A stretch of 64,000 nucleotides of DNA, taken from Agrypnia vestita (lineage: Eukaryota > Arthropoda > Insecta > Trichoptera > Phryganeidae). The stretch spans positions 1 through 64,000 of the forward strand of contig JADDOH010004038.1 in the NCBI GenBank assembly GCA_016648135.1. The letters are read 5' to 3'. This document shows, in pieces, positions 23,101 through 34,366 of the stretch; the first letter of the stretch is position 1; the number at the start of each line of letters is the position of its first letter. The translations under genes and the position numbers were made by a program. The notes beneath the pieces are model-generated. The model did not search any database, was not told the DNA's origin, and was given only the letters and a program-made list of their open reading frames with translations.

Positions 23101-26092
23101 GAATGCTGATTGTGGCGTTGGGAGCTGTATGAAATATTAACAAATTTTCCGGTATAATTGAATGTCCTGATTCCAAAAATTTACATAAAATAATGTCGCA
23201 CTCTTATATTTAACGAGCAATTACAATTTAAAAATCATTAATAAGTATGACAAATCAGCCTTTTCCTTAGAAATTTTACACATATCTATGGAAAACATTG
23301 AATAATTGTCTATAGTTCGCGTATCTGACAGCTCCCAACGCCACATTCTGCATTTATCCCAATGTGTCAAATGAGATCATCATTCTGGCTCGTTTTGTAT
23401 CTTTTGGTAATTCCTTGTACACATTATAGTAGTCGATAGATATCCCTTATTAAATATAATTTTTTGATTTTAGATGTTTATTAAATTACTTTTAAACAAA
23501 TTTGTAAGCAAATAAATTACTTTCTTTTTTATTAAATATTGTGTTAAAAAAATAATTATTAAAAAACCCTAACAGAGTAACCAGATACTGGAAGATGTAT
23601 GAAGGTGGATGAGGCGAGAGTTGTGTCAGAACTGAAGAGCGTGGCACTCCATCCTCTCTGCCTACCCCCTCAGAGAAACAGCGTGGGGGTAAATAAGGGA
23701 GTAACAGTTTATAGATAGAAAAATGACATTCCAACAGAAGGATTGAGTGAACAAACTGTTGGTCATAATCTTAAATTTGATTATATTTGTAAGTGGAATT
23801 ACAGCTATGAATTCCTAGGAGTGAATTTGCGAGTACAGGTAAGAGAGAGTTATATTATATATAGATTTTCATTGTGGGAATGCAGTTATCTAAAGAGGCA
23901 AAATCAATGATTGGTATTTTAAGGAAAAAAAATCAGTTCTAATGAAAATCATTTCTTTTAAACTGCACTGTCACATTTATGTCCAAATTTGTATTTAAAA
24001 ACTCCTGGAATTCAAAGAAACGATTACTTAATGGCAAAATTCAAAATGGTTGGAGAGAACGTACTTGAAGGTGATATCATACTGGATTAAAAGATGAACA
24101 GTGTATGGGTGGCAACCTTTCAACAGAGTGCATCTAATGTTTTAATTTTAATCTAACCCATGCCACAATGTTTCAAGAGTGATATCGGGCATCCACAATG
24201 TGAATAAATCTAAATTGATAACATCGCAACTTTTCACTGAGGAAGTGAAGGTTTGGGTTGCAGAGCAAGGAGAAATGTAGCAGAGAAGGAAAAAAAACCT
24301 ACTGGACGACTGTTCTCATCACCAATCTTCGGAACATCAAGCTAGTTTTTGCCTAACACGACGAGCACCATGGAGTCAATGATCCAAAGTGTTATCAAAA
24401 ACTAGAGCCAGTAAAGAAAGGTTCTGATGGAGATTATGGAAATGAAAAGGTCTCTCTTAACATGCAGCAAAGTCTGAGAAGAAAAGGGGGCCCTCGTAGC
24501 CCAGTGAGCATGCCACTGGTTTCTCCCACTGAGAGTTTTTATTAATTAATTTTATGAATAGAATGAGGCCATAAAATAGAATTTAGCCGATTTTTCTTAA
24601 AGCATGCAGACAACCCTAGACAGTTGACGTAGTTTCCAGAATACAGGACAATATACAAGTCGAGACCAGAAGAGTACAAACCAAGATGACAGAATAATTA
24701 AAGTTTTAATTAATTTAGAGACAGCTAGTGAAATGCGATGGTGGAAATAGATTTTGATAAATAAGTTACCTAAATTAGTTTTGTTCTTATACGTATCAAT
24801 ATAATCGCTATAATAAAATAAATTGTTCAGTTCTCGCGTTTCATTATAGAGAGTGACAATGTTATATTAAAAATGGAAATTATTACAATTAACAAAATAA
24901 TTATGTTCGTAGTTACAGGCATAGTTAAATTACTGAAGACCCAGAGAAATTGAGATTATTGCTTAATTAATAAACATCATGTGACTACGAAATATTACTA
25001 TAATCCTAGTTGATAAAACCGGCCCAAAGTGATTCAATGTTTTTGTAATTAATATAATAATTGTCACATAATATAGTAATTTTTATTTCCTCTTCTATAA
25101 TTTGGAACACTATTCTGAGAAGCCTTTCATTGCGAGAAGATTGTTAATCAATTTTTTTCTTACTGAAAATCAATTTAATACATTGCCATGAATTTAATAC
25201 AATGGGTTGTGGATCATTGGTAACTGATTTTTCCACCTGTTTTTGAGTTAATGCGCCAAGGGTCATTTTCCATTTGTAGTGATCTATGCGGCCTAACTGA
25301 ACACTACCACATTGCATCACCAATTTTATTTATTATATTATTGAATAAAACACTGCAATAACAAATATAAAAGATTGATTACATTGTATATTTATGTATG
25401 TGTGTATATATATATATATATAATAGCATTATTTCATCAAGAGGATGTACGTCAAGATTTTGCAGTTTTGTTTATTATGTATATTATTGTACATGTTTAT
25501 ATTAATAAATTGCATTGTTGGCATCGTAGGGTACGTTTGTTCATTTTTTGCTTGGCAGTCAACGTGTTAATTATGAAATCCACCACTGACTGTTCTCTTA
25601 TAACAATTAAACATTTCTAATATTGATTTCAAATTCAAAAACGTTAGACAAAACAATAAAAATGTCGACCATTTTGATCAGTCAGATGAAGAAAATAACG
25701 AATATAGAAATAAAATAAAAGGAAGGGAGCAAGCAACCAGAGTTCTAACAGATCTGGGCAAGAATATGCTTGTGCCAGTTGTGATCGAGATATATGCCTC
25801 GTAAATAGTTTTAATGTTACACCACATACCGCTACGTATGTAATGGTTGAAGAACTTTTTGATGCGCGGCTAATCATTTTAAAAGGTCGTGTAATAAAAA
25901 TAAGACATGTCATCTTACCCCCTTCCTCCTGGAGGGCCTGATTTTGACACTCCTTTCGGCGGACTTTTTGCCGGCAGAAAGCTTGGTGGTCCTGTGGCCC
26001 CTGTCCAGACCGACGGCGACCTCATACCTTATCTTCCTCTTTTTAGGCCCATCGGCCTTCCCGTCAGCTTTGTTTTCTGATTCGGAAACCAT
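20176..26092 (-). CDS. RpL36: 60S ribosomal protein L36 (eL36), two coding exons
   Basis: The product is a structural protein of the large ribosomal subunit. The exons join as 26092-25919 (58 codons, ending SRRKG) and 20406-20176 (76 codons, starting [12 protein letters not shown]), with GT at 25918-25917 and AG at 20408-20407, both in phase 0. The joined [13 protein letters not shown] sequence matches the animal eL36 core, which continues as [46 protein letters not shown]. The 134-residue product is about 20-25 residues longer than usual: the normal start (M-A-x-R-Y) is replaced by a charged leader [16 protein letters not shown] before [16 protein letters not shown] just before the ATG could be the acceptor of a non-coding 5' exon. 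The 5.5-kb intron contains a hAT-type foldback, MITEs and a piggyBac-like relic. Confidence 0.93.
20540..22810. repeat. Large foldback with a hAT-type element at its centre
   Basis: 20560-20690 (GCCAAAAGTGTGTTAGTGAT, then TTTTATTATTAAAC) is the inverted counterpart of 22680-22800 (GTTTAATAATAAAAG, then ATCACTAACGCCCTTTTGGC). The two flank the element at 20690-22678. A single half of this flank also stands at 28497-28615. Confidence 0.65.
20690..22678. mobile_element. hAT-type element (CAGTGGCGTGCA ends), about 2 kb
   Basis: The ends are CAGTGGCGTGCAGTG and CACTGCATGCCACTG. The interior matches 42747-43522 (AGATTCTGGGAAACGAA, AAATTCTAGC..TAATTCGTCCTA..GGCTAGAAG). An extra block at about 20850-21860, absent from the shorter copy, has weak inverted ends (TAACTGGTCGGGTGCCGG and CCAGCACACCACCGGTTA) and twice contains GTGCCGGAGCGCAGATCTGC. 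No transposase coding was recognised. Confidence 0.65.
22975..23028. repeat. Short hairpin
   Basis: AATATTGGTC.GTAAG pairs with CTTACGGACCAATAT across a loop of about 20 bases. Function unknown. Confidence 0.45.
23103..23352. mobile_element. Palindromic MITE
   Basis: GATTGTGGCGTTGGGAGCTGT (from about 23109) is mirrored by ACAGCTCCCAACGCCACATT (from about 23328). The middle is AT-rich and non-coding. Confidence 0.7.
23353..25659. other. Intronic repeats without supported gene
   Basis: It lies within the RpL36 intron. 23600-23700 carries a fragment ending CTGCCTACCCCCTCAGAGAAACAG, similar to 33680-33730, probably the 3' tail of a non-LTR retrotransposon. 24490-24530 (GGCCCTCGTAGCCCAGTGAG) looks like a repeat fragment. 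25405-25422 is a TA microsatellite. Confidence 0.35.
25660..25900 (+). pseudogene. Possible piggyBac-like transposase C-terminal relic
   Basis: One plus-strand frame gives [20 protein letters not shown] and another, downstream, gives [19 protein letters not shown]. The order (R..VL..LG..L..P, then a C..C....C motif) resembles the end of piggyBac-type transposases with their Cys-rich domain. The match is short and frameshifted. Confidence 0.35.
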
Positions 26093-27226
26093 GCTAAAAA
26101 CGAAACGTCAAAATGTAAAAACATTACAATTATTTTAAATAACATCACAGTTGTTTTGAATCAAAAGCACATTAATTTGAGGTAGACACAAAACATATTT
26201 ATCATTCGATTCGGGTGTAAAACACATCGATATAAGGATTACTTGGATAATTTAAGATCAACCAAAACACACCAACCTTAGTCCGCGATAGATAACCTAA
26301 AAGGAAATTCAAGCGGACATGATGGCAGTGGTGCCACCAAAAAAATAAAATGTAGGGATGTGGGTAATAACTGAATATCGTTACTTTCAAAGTAGGTACC
26401 TCATATTTAAATTACTATATCTATTTAATAGATTTTTTCATTAAATAATGATAAAATTAGATAATTTGTATACATTTGTCACTCTCAATAATGAAATCTA
26501 AGGGATCGAGCTATTTGTTTCGTTGTAGAGAGTTTTCGCTATAAGGAGTGAGGAACAAAATTATCTTGCATCTATATGTATATGCTTGTATATGTAAATA
26601 AAACAAAATTTATCTATTTATATATAAACTGCTCTCTGCTTCAGTTTACAGCACAGCTTATATCATTGAGGATGTGAGTACGAAGCGTTGACCGATATCA
26701 CTTTTTTTGCTCTGCTATTTCGCTCTATCGCATAAATCAAAGAAACTTTTTTTTAAACTCAAAAATTTGCTTTAATTACTAGCCATATTTACCACATAAA
26801 TATAAGTCATCAAATGAATGCCAGTTGAAAGACAGTTTTCGATATTAAGATATACCATAATGAATATCGTTTAAAATTCGTTTGAATTTCATTCGAATTT
26901 GAAACTGTAATGAACCTTAATGAATGTTGCCGCCAAGGGACAACTTTATCACTTGGCTACAGAATACGGAATCTATAGAAAACAAATTCAATAATTTCTG
27001 TATAGACTGCGCGGAACAATAAATTCATAGTTCTGTGTCCGCAAATATTCTGTATGCCCGTTGATAGGAAAATTCCAAGAAACAATTCTTTCCAAGTGTC
27101 GCTATTTAGGCGGGAACGTACCAATTTTTCAGTACAGAGAATGAGCTATTTCGTTATAGAGTGAATTCATACATGGATTCTTATGGAAAACCAAACAAGT
27201 TTGGTTCATTTTTACATTATAGAGCA
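26093..27226. other. RpL36 5' flank and AT-rich intergenic sequence
   Basis: The first few hundred bases should hold the RpL36 promoter and any non-coding first exon. No clear TOP start was fixed. No other gene is visible. Confidence 0.4.
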
Positions 27227-28110
27227 AGGCTGCCCAACCTTTTAAACAGTCAAGCAAAATTGACGATTCAAAAATCTCAGGCGGGCCACTGACCACTAAA
27301 CGTTCCTTTTTTTATTACTTTTGTTAACAATTTAAATTAAGCCTTAATTATTAAAGTATTGTGCAACAAAAATATGCAATATTATGATATTGTCGCTTAT
27401 TAAAATATTAAAATAAATAGCATCTTCTGCCAAATAAAGAAACAAAATTTAAAAATCTGAATCTAAATAATTTATACAATGAATGTGATTTCTGAATTTT
27501 TTTATGTTTTAATAATTCTCATATGTTAGGCCGCAGATCAGATGTTGACAGTAATAGATGTTTTATATAATTAACATTTGAAAACATCTTTTCACAAACA
27601 TATGTTGATCCGAAACTACTTATTAATTGAAAGGTCAGGTCAGTTATTGCAGGAAAATCTTCTTTTGTCATTAATTTCCAAAATCTACATATTTTTCCCA
27701 AAACGTTTGAGTATTTTTTCTGCAAAAATGTTTTTAAATGTAGAATGATTTTGCAGTTCAGTGAATTCCAGCTGAATATTGGCAGGATAACCGATTAAAA
27801 AGAATCACAAGAATTTGTGATTATCAATCCTGGAATCTGCTTTCAAGCGACTATAATAAGCATCTAATTTTAAATTCGTACTTAGTAGAATCGATAGCGG
27901 CGATATTGAGCTTGTCTTTCAAATTTTTGAGTGTGGGAAAATGGTGAATATTTTCATTGGCTAAATTAATTATAAACAAATTTAATTAAGCTCTGAATCC
28001 TCTGAAAGTAATCATAATCGGAAGTGAACAATCTTTGCCTTTTAATTTGAGATTCAAAATGTTGATGTAATTAGTAATGTCAACAAGAAATGCAAGATCA
28101 CTCTACCAGG
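27227..28110 (-). pseudogene. hAT-type transposase relic (ZBED5/GTF2IRD2-like)
   Basis: The minus strand near 28090-28010 reads DLAFLVDITNYINILNLKLKGK, a segment typical of hAT transposases of the ZBED5/GTF2IRD2 type. 27519-27725 reads LISSFGSTYVCEKMFSNVNYIKH, the C-terminal dimerisation region (C-x-x-x-FS-x-x-x-x-I-K). The plus strand near 27230-27295 has GGCTGCCCAACC and GGCGGGCCACTG, resembling hAT ends. Stops and frame changes between the segments show decay. Confidence 0.65.
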
Positions 28111-28496
28111 ATTTATTATTAGGGGGCCACTTAAAATGTGTTCACAAAGTTATTAAATAATATATTTAAATCAATTGATGAAAAGACAAAAAAAAAGTGC
28201 TGAAGAATTTTCTACAAATTCTGTCCTACAGAGCTAGTGAACACAGAAAGCTTCATAGCTTCGAGAATTTTCTTGCCTTTTAATGCACAAACTGAAGTCC
28301 CAATAGAAAATATCTGATGTTATACCACTACATAAGATACTTATTGAAGCTATTGATTCTCTTTCTTTATCTAACATAAATTTGCATCTTGAACCTCATA
28401 TAAGAAACCCGGTGTTCTTTAAAATACATCAGCATCCTAATAAAGTTTCTTAATTTTCTCCCAACTTAAGAAAATGTTAGGCCTATATATAATATC

Positions 28497-28615
28497 GAAT
28501 AGACTGCCAAAAGAGCGTTAGTGATTATTTCAACTTTACAGGAGAGCAAAATAATGTTTTGTCAATATTTCTTTTATTATTAAACGATTTCCATATGTGT
28601 TTTGGATAAAAAAAA
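28497..28615. repeat. Solo half of the 20540-22810 foldback flank
   Basis: GCCAAAAGAGCGTTAGTGAT, then TTTTATTATTAAACGATTTC match 20560-20690 and the reverse of 22680-22800. Confidence 0.6.
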
Positions 28616-29640
28616 TATGGATACATGGAAAAAAATGGCTTTGGTACCCTAAAATAATTGATTTTTTACAATTTCGCGTGAAGAGCCCTTCGCCTTTTGG
28701 ATGGGCTCTTCTCTATTTTGCCTCAAAAATGAATACTGAATAAATTCAATCAAAATCACCCCCAAATAACAACGAGAAGTCGGGGTTTTGGTGTTATATT
28801 AAATTATAAATAAAACGAAAATCACGAAAAAGGTGTATTGACTTTTCTGTTGGCCAGTATAGAGATTTTATCCAGACGTTGAGTTTTAATGACCCCAATA
28901 GACAGTTATAACATAGCTTGTAGGACCGGTTTGGTGTTTAGAGTACTAATTTTATGTTGTGAGCATATATCTTCTCGGATAGGTTCCAAGTTGTTATTTC
29001 GCAATTTGCTTGTCAAATCTTTCTAGATGTTTCTTCTTCTGTTTTTATATTCTATCATAGATTGAATGCTAGATTTTGTGAGTTTTTTACATCCTCAAAA
29101 TGGTTTTCATTGTATTTTTTTACTTAACTTTCTAAAGTCATTCCAGGCTGGTTATCCTGATCTCACAGCTCCAGATTTATTTTGTAAGAATATTTAAAAG
29201 ATTGAGTGTTTGTCTGTAAGCCATCATTTTTTCGAGCTGAAGAACAGCATTCATAGAGAAATCTTGAGCATTTTTGCATGCGGTGTTATGGAGAACATAA
29301 TTGAAAATTAAAATTGATGAGATGGAAATGAGGATAATTCATAAGATATTATTTATCATGTAGTTAAAAAAAACCTGTGCACCATGTTGAATATCTTGTA
29401 AAAGATAAATAAAAGGAATGGTTAAAAATATATCTAACCCAGGATTCTCTTTACTTTATAATCCATAGGTTTTTATTACATGTTTTTTTGAGACGAGTTT
29501 AATTTAATTGTGTAAAAATATCCATTGCAAATTCCTTGTGCTGTCTGGAATAAAACATTCTTATTTAATAGGACCCATCCAAGTGTTGAATTTTTGCTAA
29601 AAAAGAAAATATTCTCCCTGATTGAAAAATTATGATAAAT
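28616..29640. other. Intergenic, no supported gene
   Basis: A short hairpin with GAAGAGCCC..TGGGCTCTTC lies at 28678-28714. Otherwise AT-rich sequence with no recognisable coding. Confidence 0.35.
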
Positions 29641-29822
29641 AGACCTCTTTCCATTTAAGAAAAATAATCAAATTAGTATGTGTAGGCAGTGCGTACAAGG
29701 CAAATTGTTTCATTGTGTTGGTATTTATACCCATAAACACCAACACAGCGAAACAACGTGATTCGTACGCACGGCTTGCATATACTAATTCAATTGTCTT
29801 TCTTAAATGGAAAGAGGTGTAC
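29641..29822. mobile_element. Palindromic MITE (CCTCTTTCCATTTAAG ends)
   Basis: CCTCTTTCCATTTAAGAAA on the left pairs with TTTCTTAAATGGAAAGAGG on the right. The inner stems TTTCATTGTGTTGGTGT-like and ACACCAACACAGCGAAA-like also pair. A half copy lies at 6394-6460. Confidence 0.8.
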
Positions 29823-30252
29823 ATGCAATATTGTTAGCAATACAACTATGCCAATGCAGTGCTTTGGGGCCTAAAAGGTCTGCGCACTACAAAATATTTG
29901 GTGTACAGAAGATCCCTTTTCCCATTTGCACTAGGCACATTTTTTTATTCCAAGTCAAAGACCTTATGTTTGGTGCGTGAAAAAAACAGTAATAAAATAC
30001 AGATTTATTATTTTCTTTTCATTTTAATTAACTACATAATATAAATGGTATTTACATAGATTTTAATAACAACACATAATATTGTAAAAGAACATGTCTT
30101 TATCATTTCGATTATTTTTATTGGATGTAGATTAGTTTTATTACCAAAAAAAATTTAAGCTGCAGTATTCATATATTTAAACTGTTTTGAAATTTTCTTT
30201 TCTTTCTTCAAGCAATTTTAGTGGCTGAATGTCCGCTTAAATTTTAACCAAT

Positions 30253-30834
30253 TCATATATTGACATCAAAATCTTGAAATTTTCTGTAAATATTCCACCA
30301 CTTTCCCATAAATCCAATATCAACTGTTCTCTGAAGTACTGAGAAGTAACTAGGCTGTGTGTATTCACATTTTGCTTTGTACATATCACAAGAGTCGTCA
30401 TAATCATCCACCCACAGAAGCGAAGCAATTCCTAGATTCAACCGCCGCAAAACATTTTCATTTGAGCACCTTCCGAGATACTTGAAATGTTCTATAGTTT
30501 GCGGATTACGACAGGTTTCACCAACTAGTAAGAGTTCATTCGAATAATTCAAAAGATCTTCTTTAAAATCAGTTTCATTAGGGTTATTCATAGTAAGTTG
30601 CCAGGCGACTACTATACTCGAAGTAACATATAAAGCCTTCCTTGGCTTCTCTTGAATATCTACAACCAGATCGGTAACCATTCCTCTGTAATCGGCATAA
30701 AGATTTTTCCAATAGCTAGCCCATTTTTCTATAAAAGTTCCTTTGTATTTCTCGGGAAGTACGAATTTCGTTTGTAACTGTGGGAAGTTTTTGAATTTAG
30801 TAACGAGTTTCGTCATTCTGTTAACAGAATACAA
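30253..30834 (-). CDS. Tim29: Mitochondrial import inner membrane translocase subunit Tim29
   Basis: Tim29 is a metazoan subunit of the TIM22 complex, which inserts multi-pass carrier proteins into the mitochondrial inner membrane. The single exon encodes 193 residues. Family features visible: an N-terminal basic segment; EKWASYWKNLYADYRGMVTDL at about 36-56; a short hydrophobic segment at about 66-81 (KALYVTSSIVVAWQL), the likely membrane span; then CRNPQTIEHFKYLGRCSNENVLRRLNLGIASLLWVDDY and GFMGKWWNIYRKF at the end. Four Cys (about 108, 123, 149, 156) lie in the C-terminal part. A second Met at residue 7 could also start. The gene stands alone. Assignment is from recalled family pattern. 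Confidence 0.85.
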   Translation of the reverse strand: MYSVNRMTKLVTKFKNFPQLQTKFVLPEKYKGTFIEKWASYWKNLYADYRGMVTDLVVDIQEKPRKALYVTSSIVVAWQLTMNNPNETDFKEDLLNYSNELLLVGETCRNPQTIEHFKYLGRCSNENVLRRLNLGIASLLWVDDYDDSCDMYKAKCEYTQPSYFSVLQRTVDIGFMGKWWNIYRKFQDFDVNI

Positions 30835-31529
30835 TCACAAATAATCCCAAAACATAACCCACATAATTTAACCTAAATCACACCTAAATCTAAATAACAC
30901 GTAATGCATAGACAACAGATACTGTAATGTCAAAAGTAAAAATGATTGCCAATATCCAATATGTTAATGATACTGACAATTATTTATGGCTAGGTACGCA
31001 CATGGTACGCACACAAAAAGGGGTAGTTATGGGGTAGTTGTCCTAATATCAAATAAATTTAAAAATATATATTTTTTTAAATTAAAAATCTTATGAATAT
31101 GTAACGTAAGTTAAAACTGTTAACTAAATTGATTTTAAAAGTTGTGAAATAAAGGAAATATTGTAAAAAAGATAATAAAAACAAGAAAATACCAACATTA
31201 CAAACCAACTTTGTATTCAGTGAGAACAAGTATGTAGGTATATGTAAATATACATTATATTTTGTTTAAAGCTTACTAGACTTTTATTAATGGTTCATAT
31301 AATTAAATAAACGTTTATCATCATCATCAGTTCAGAAGCTCCAAGGCAGAAACGTCTTTGAGGATATTGTCGCTGCATCTTAATTTTGGCCTTCCTAAGC
31401 TCCATTAACCATCAACCAATTAACGTTAGGGATCATATAATTAATGTACCTACATAAATATAATTATTTTGGGTCGCAATCCTAGGATAGGTCTGCAACA
31501 AGCACACTTAATATTAGGGAACATCAAAT
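30835..31529. other. Tim29 5' flank and intergenic sequence
   Basis: 30835-31000 should hold the Tim29 promoter. 31318-31420 (ATCATCATCAGTTCAGAAGC) looks like a decayed dispersed repeat. No gene is seen. Confidence 0.4.
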
Positions 31530-31815
31530 ATGAGGGATCTAGGCATTAGATTTTTTAGCACCCTGACATTTCACACAGAGGCGGTCAGCGGTAATGCATT
31601 GAGAATGCTAGGATTTGTTCTGCATGCTGCCAAGGTTTTCGAAAATAGCCGCGTACTGAGAATATTTTACAACCCCTTGGTGCGAAGTAGACCAACTGAA
31701 GTAGATTTGGGGGCCACATGAGTTTAAGTACCTACCCCCTTATGGTAGAGAAAGTACAAAATAAGTTTCTAAAGTACTTCCGCATGAGAGAGTACGGGCA
31801 TTACCCTTGGATTAA
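31530..31815 (+). pseudogene. Non-LTR retrotransposon reverse transcriptase, C-terminal relic
   Basis: It reads MRDLGIRFFSTLTFHTEAVS, then NALRMLGFVLHAAKVF, then IFYNPLVRS. After a break come VEKVQNKFLKYFRMREYGHYPW. This order (RDLGV.FD..LTF, then LGF..R, LY..LVRS, then VQ..FL..) is typical of the region after the RT domain in Jockey-type LINEs. Stops break it. Confidence 0.65.
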
Positions 31816-32029
31816 CCTAACCCAACCTAGAGTTTCTCCAGATTATGTTTGGCTAAAATAGTTTAGAGACTAGAAATAATGTGTATTTGATTATGCATTT
31901 TTATCGATTGTTGCGCGTTATGATCGATAATCCTGAAATTACGCCAAGCAAAGGTTTGTATGTTCCTGATAATTACTAAAACCTTGAAACTAAAAAATAA
32001 ATGTAATATTGCATTATTTATATTTTATA

Positions 32030-32440
32030 CAGGGTGTCACGTATCTCGATTTCAAGCTGAAATCGGATGATAGGCCAAGTTATAATAGTTATCAGAAAAA
32101 TATTTAAAAAAATAATGTCTTTTAAAAATTATAATCATTTTTAAAAAATCAAAAAAATCTACACCCTGTGACGGTCTTTTCACTCCTGTTACTACAAAAT
32201 TTTATTTTTCTTCATTTTTTTATTATTATGTAATGCTTCTGTAAACTTTTGTCCAAAATTCAAAGCCAACTGCTCCAGCTTGGAAGAAAATGTCACTTTT
32301 TGACCAAACCAAGTATTCAAAATCAATACTTTGCCCAGTTTTAACTGACTGTTTTTTTTTTTGTAAGTATTTTTCTGATAAATATTATGACTTGGCCTAT
32401 CACTCGATTTCGGCTTAATGTCGAGATACGGGACACCCTG
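32030..32440. mobile_element. Palindromic MITE with CAGGGTGTC ends
   Basis: CAGGGTGTCACGTATCTCGA (32030) mirrors TCGAGATACGGGACACCCTG (to 32440), each followed outward by TA-rich flank. The inner arms TTTCAAGCTGAAATCGG..TAGGCCAAGT and ACTTGGCCTA..CGATTTCGGC also pair. ORFs within are not genes. Confidence 0.8.
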
Positions 32441-33589
32441 TATATACGAGGGGTTCAAAAGTAAAACTCTGTAATAAACGAAATTGAGATACCTAAACAT
32501 ATTTGTAACTGATTTTTTAGATATAGTATTGATTTTAAAATTGATGCCTCATATAAAATGCTTCAAAAACATGCAAATATTTCAAACAGAGCATTAAGAG
32601 CATTCTTTGATTGTGAAATGCCACAGTTACCACATAATCGTTTAACACAAGTCATTCTATATTTTCGGAAATTTTTGTATAGTGGCGATTTTGTTTTTTA
32701 ACCCTTCAAATTAGTGCGTAATATTAATATTAATCAACAAATATCGTCATGTTCGGCATATCTCGAGGACTGAGGATAGAATATGTAATTATTTTTTAGT
32801 ACTTTGTAGACGGTCTTAGGTGAATCATTATGTATGAATATTATTAAGAATCACAATCATGGGCCAAAACACAATTTATTAAAAAATACTAAAAATCAAA
32901 CAAAATATATGAATACTTTCCAGAAAAAATTAATACATTATACATTTGCCTAAATTTACAATCATCATGAATTTGAAACCTTTTAAAAAGACTACATGCT
33001 TATGTAATAATAACACTCCCCAAAATTTTTCTTAAGATTGTTATCGATACATTTCATTTCACAGATTTCTATTATCATAATTTAATATGCTTTGTTAGGT
33101 GTTTTATTACGATAATCTATAAATATCTTTACAAAATTCCAAAATATGGTAGCATTTTTCGTCTTTAACCTTGAATCGATGATCCAGGAAGTAAATGATT
33201 ATTCTGAAACCAAAAATATTTTTTATGAACAATTGTAAAATAATTAATTACAATTTTTGTGAAATTTTACCAGTTCTAAAAATGAGCAGTTTTTGAGAAA
33301 ATTTCGATCCATGTTTTAAAAGCTGTTATTGGTTCAAACTTCACACATAACACACACAATACCTAACAATTACTGAATGTGGAAAATCATACCCATAGTT
33401 CTAAATGATAATGATTAATTATTAATTTTGCAAGTAATTTGAAATGATAACAAACACAAACGAAATTTTAGAATGAAAATTGAGTTCCGCCATTCACGCG
33501 CGAATTGGCAATAGTAGTCGTTAATAATACGTAAGTGCTGATTGTTTGATCATTGGTAATAGTAATAGGTAAGAAACAAGCAAGTGGAG
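32441..33589. other. AT-rich intergenic sequence
   Basis: No gene, repeat boundary or strong structure was recognised. Confidence 0.35.
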
Positions 33590-33940
33590 GATGGCCCTGT
33601 TAAAAGTCTCAACAACCGTAGAGCATGCATGAGAAGATGTATGAATTTAGACAAAGAAAAAGTGGTATGCCAAGATAGAAGAATATGGCGTTCTATCTAT
33701 TTTATCTACCCCTGCGGGACACAGCGTGATGATCAGTTAGTTAGTTACAAGTTAAAAGGATAGATTTTTACGAAAACAGGTTGTTTGATTGTTGGAAAAC
33801 GCAAAAATCTATGTTTTTTTCTTAACTACTTATTACTATTACTACTGATCAAACAACCGATCCAAATGCCGGTTGTTTGATCGTTGGTGACGGATTAGTG
33901 ACAACGTTACCAATACTACTAATCAAATAACTGGCCCGAA
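33590..33940. repeat. Retrotransposon tail and GGTTGTTTGATC repeats
   Basis: 33600-33735 resembles a non-LTR retrotransposon 3' end (DRRIWRSI coding remnant, then CTACCCCTGCGGGACACAGC). 33779-33940 contains several GGTTGTTTGATC / GATCAAACAACC arms related to the MITE families at 1-65, 1348-1487 and 35786. Confidence 0.4.
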
Positions 33941-34366
33941 GATATGACAAGGTACCCATTTTCTTTTATAATATTATAAGTAGGTACTTCGACATAACAT
34001 TTTCGCATTAATTTTAAGATAAACCAGTGTGAATCGAGAAGTATTCTGCAAATTGGATAATACAATATAATAATAATATTAAATTGAAAGTGAGGTTAAA
34101 ATAATCATTTGATTATAATTTGAGTCCCGTAATCAGGTTCTGTGCCGACTGTGAATATTGTGTACGCCAACAACGTAATTCGTTGTGAGTGTAAGTCACC
34201 CGGTATTATTTTTAACATGGATTTCTGCGGGAATCCAAGATAAAAAGCGGCTGATGAAAAGATAGCGGTTGATGGGAATGATAATGGTTGTTGGCAGTGA
34301 CATTGGTAAAGCAATGATAGCGGTCGATGAGCGTGTCACTAATTCACACGAAACACACTGTTAGCA

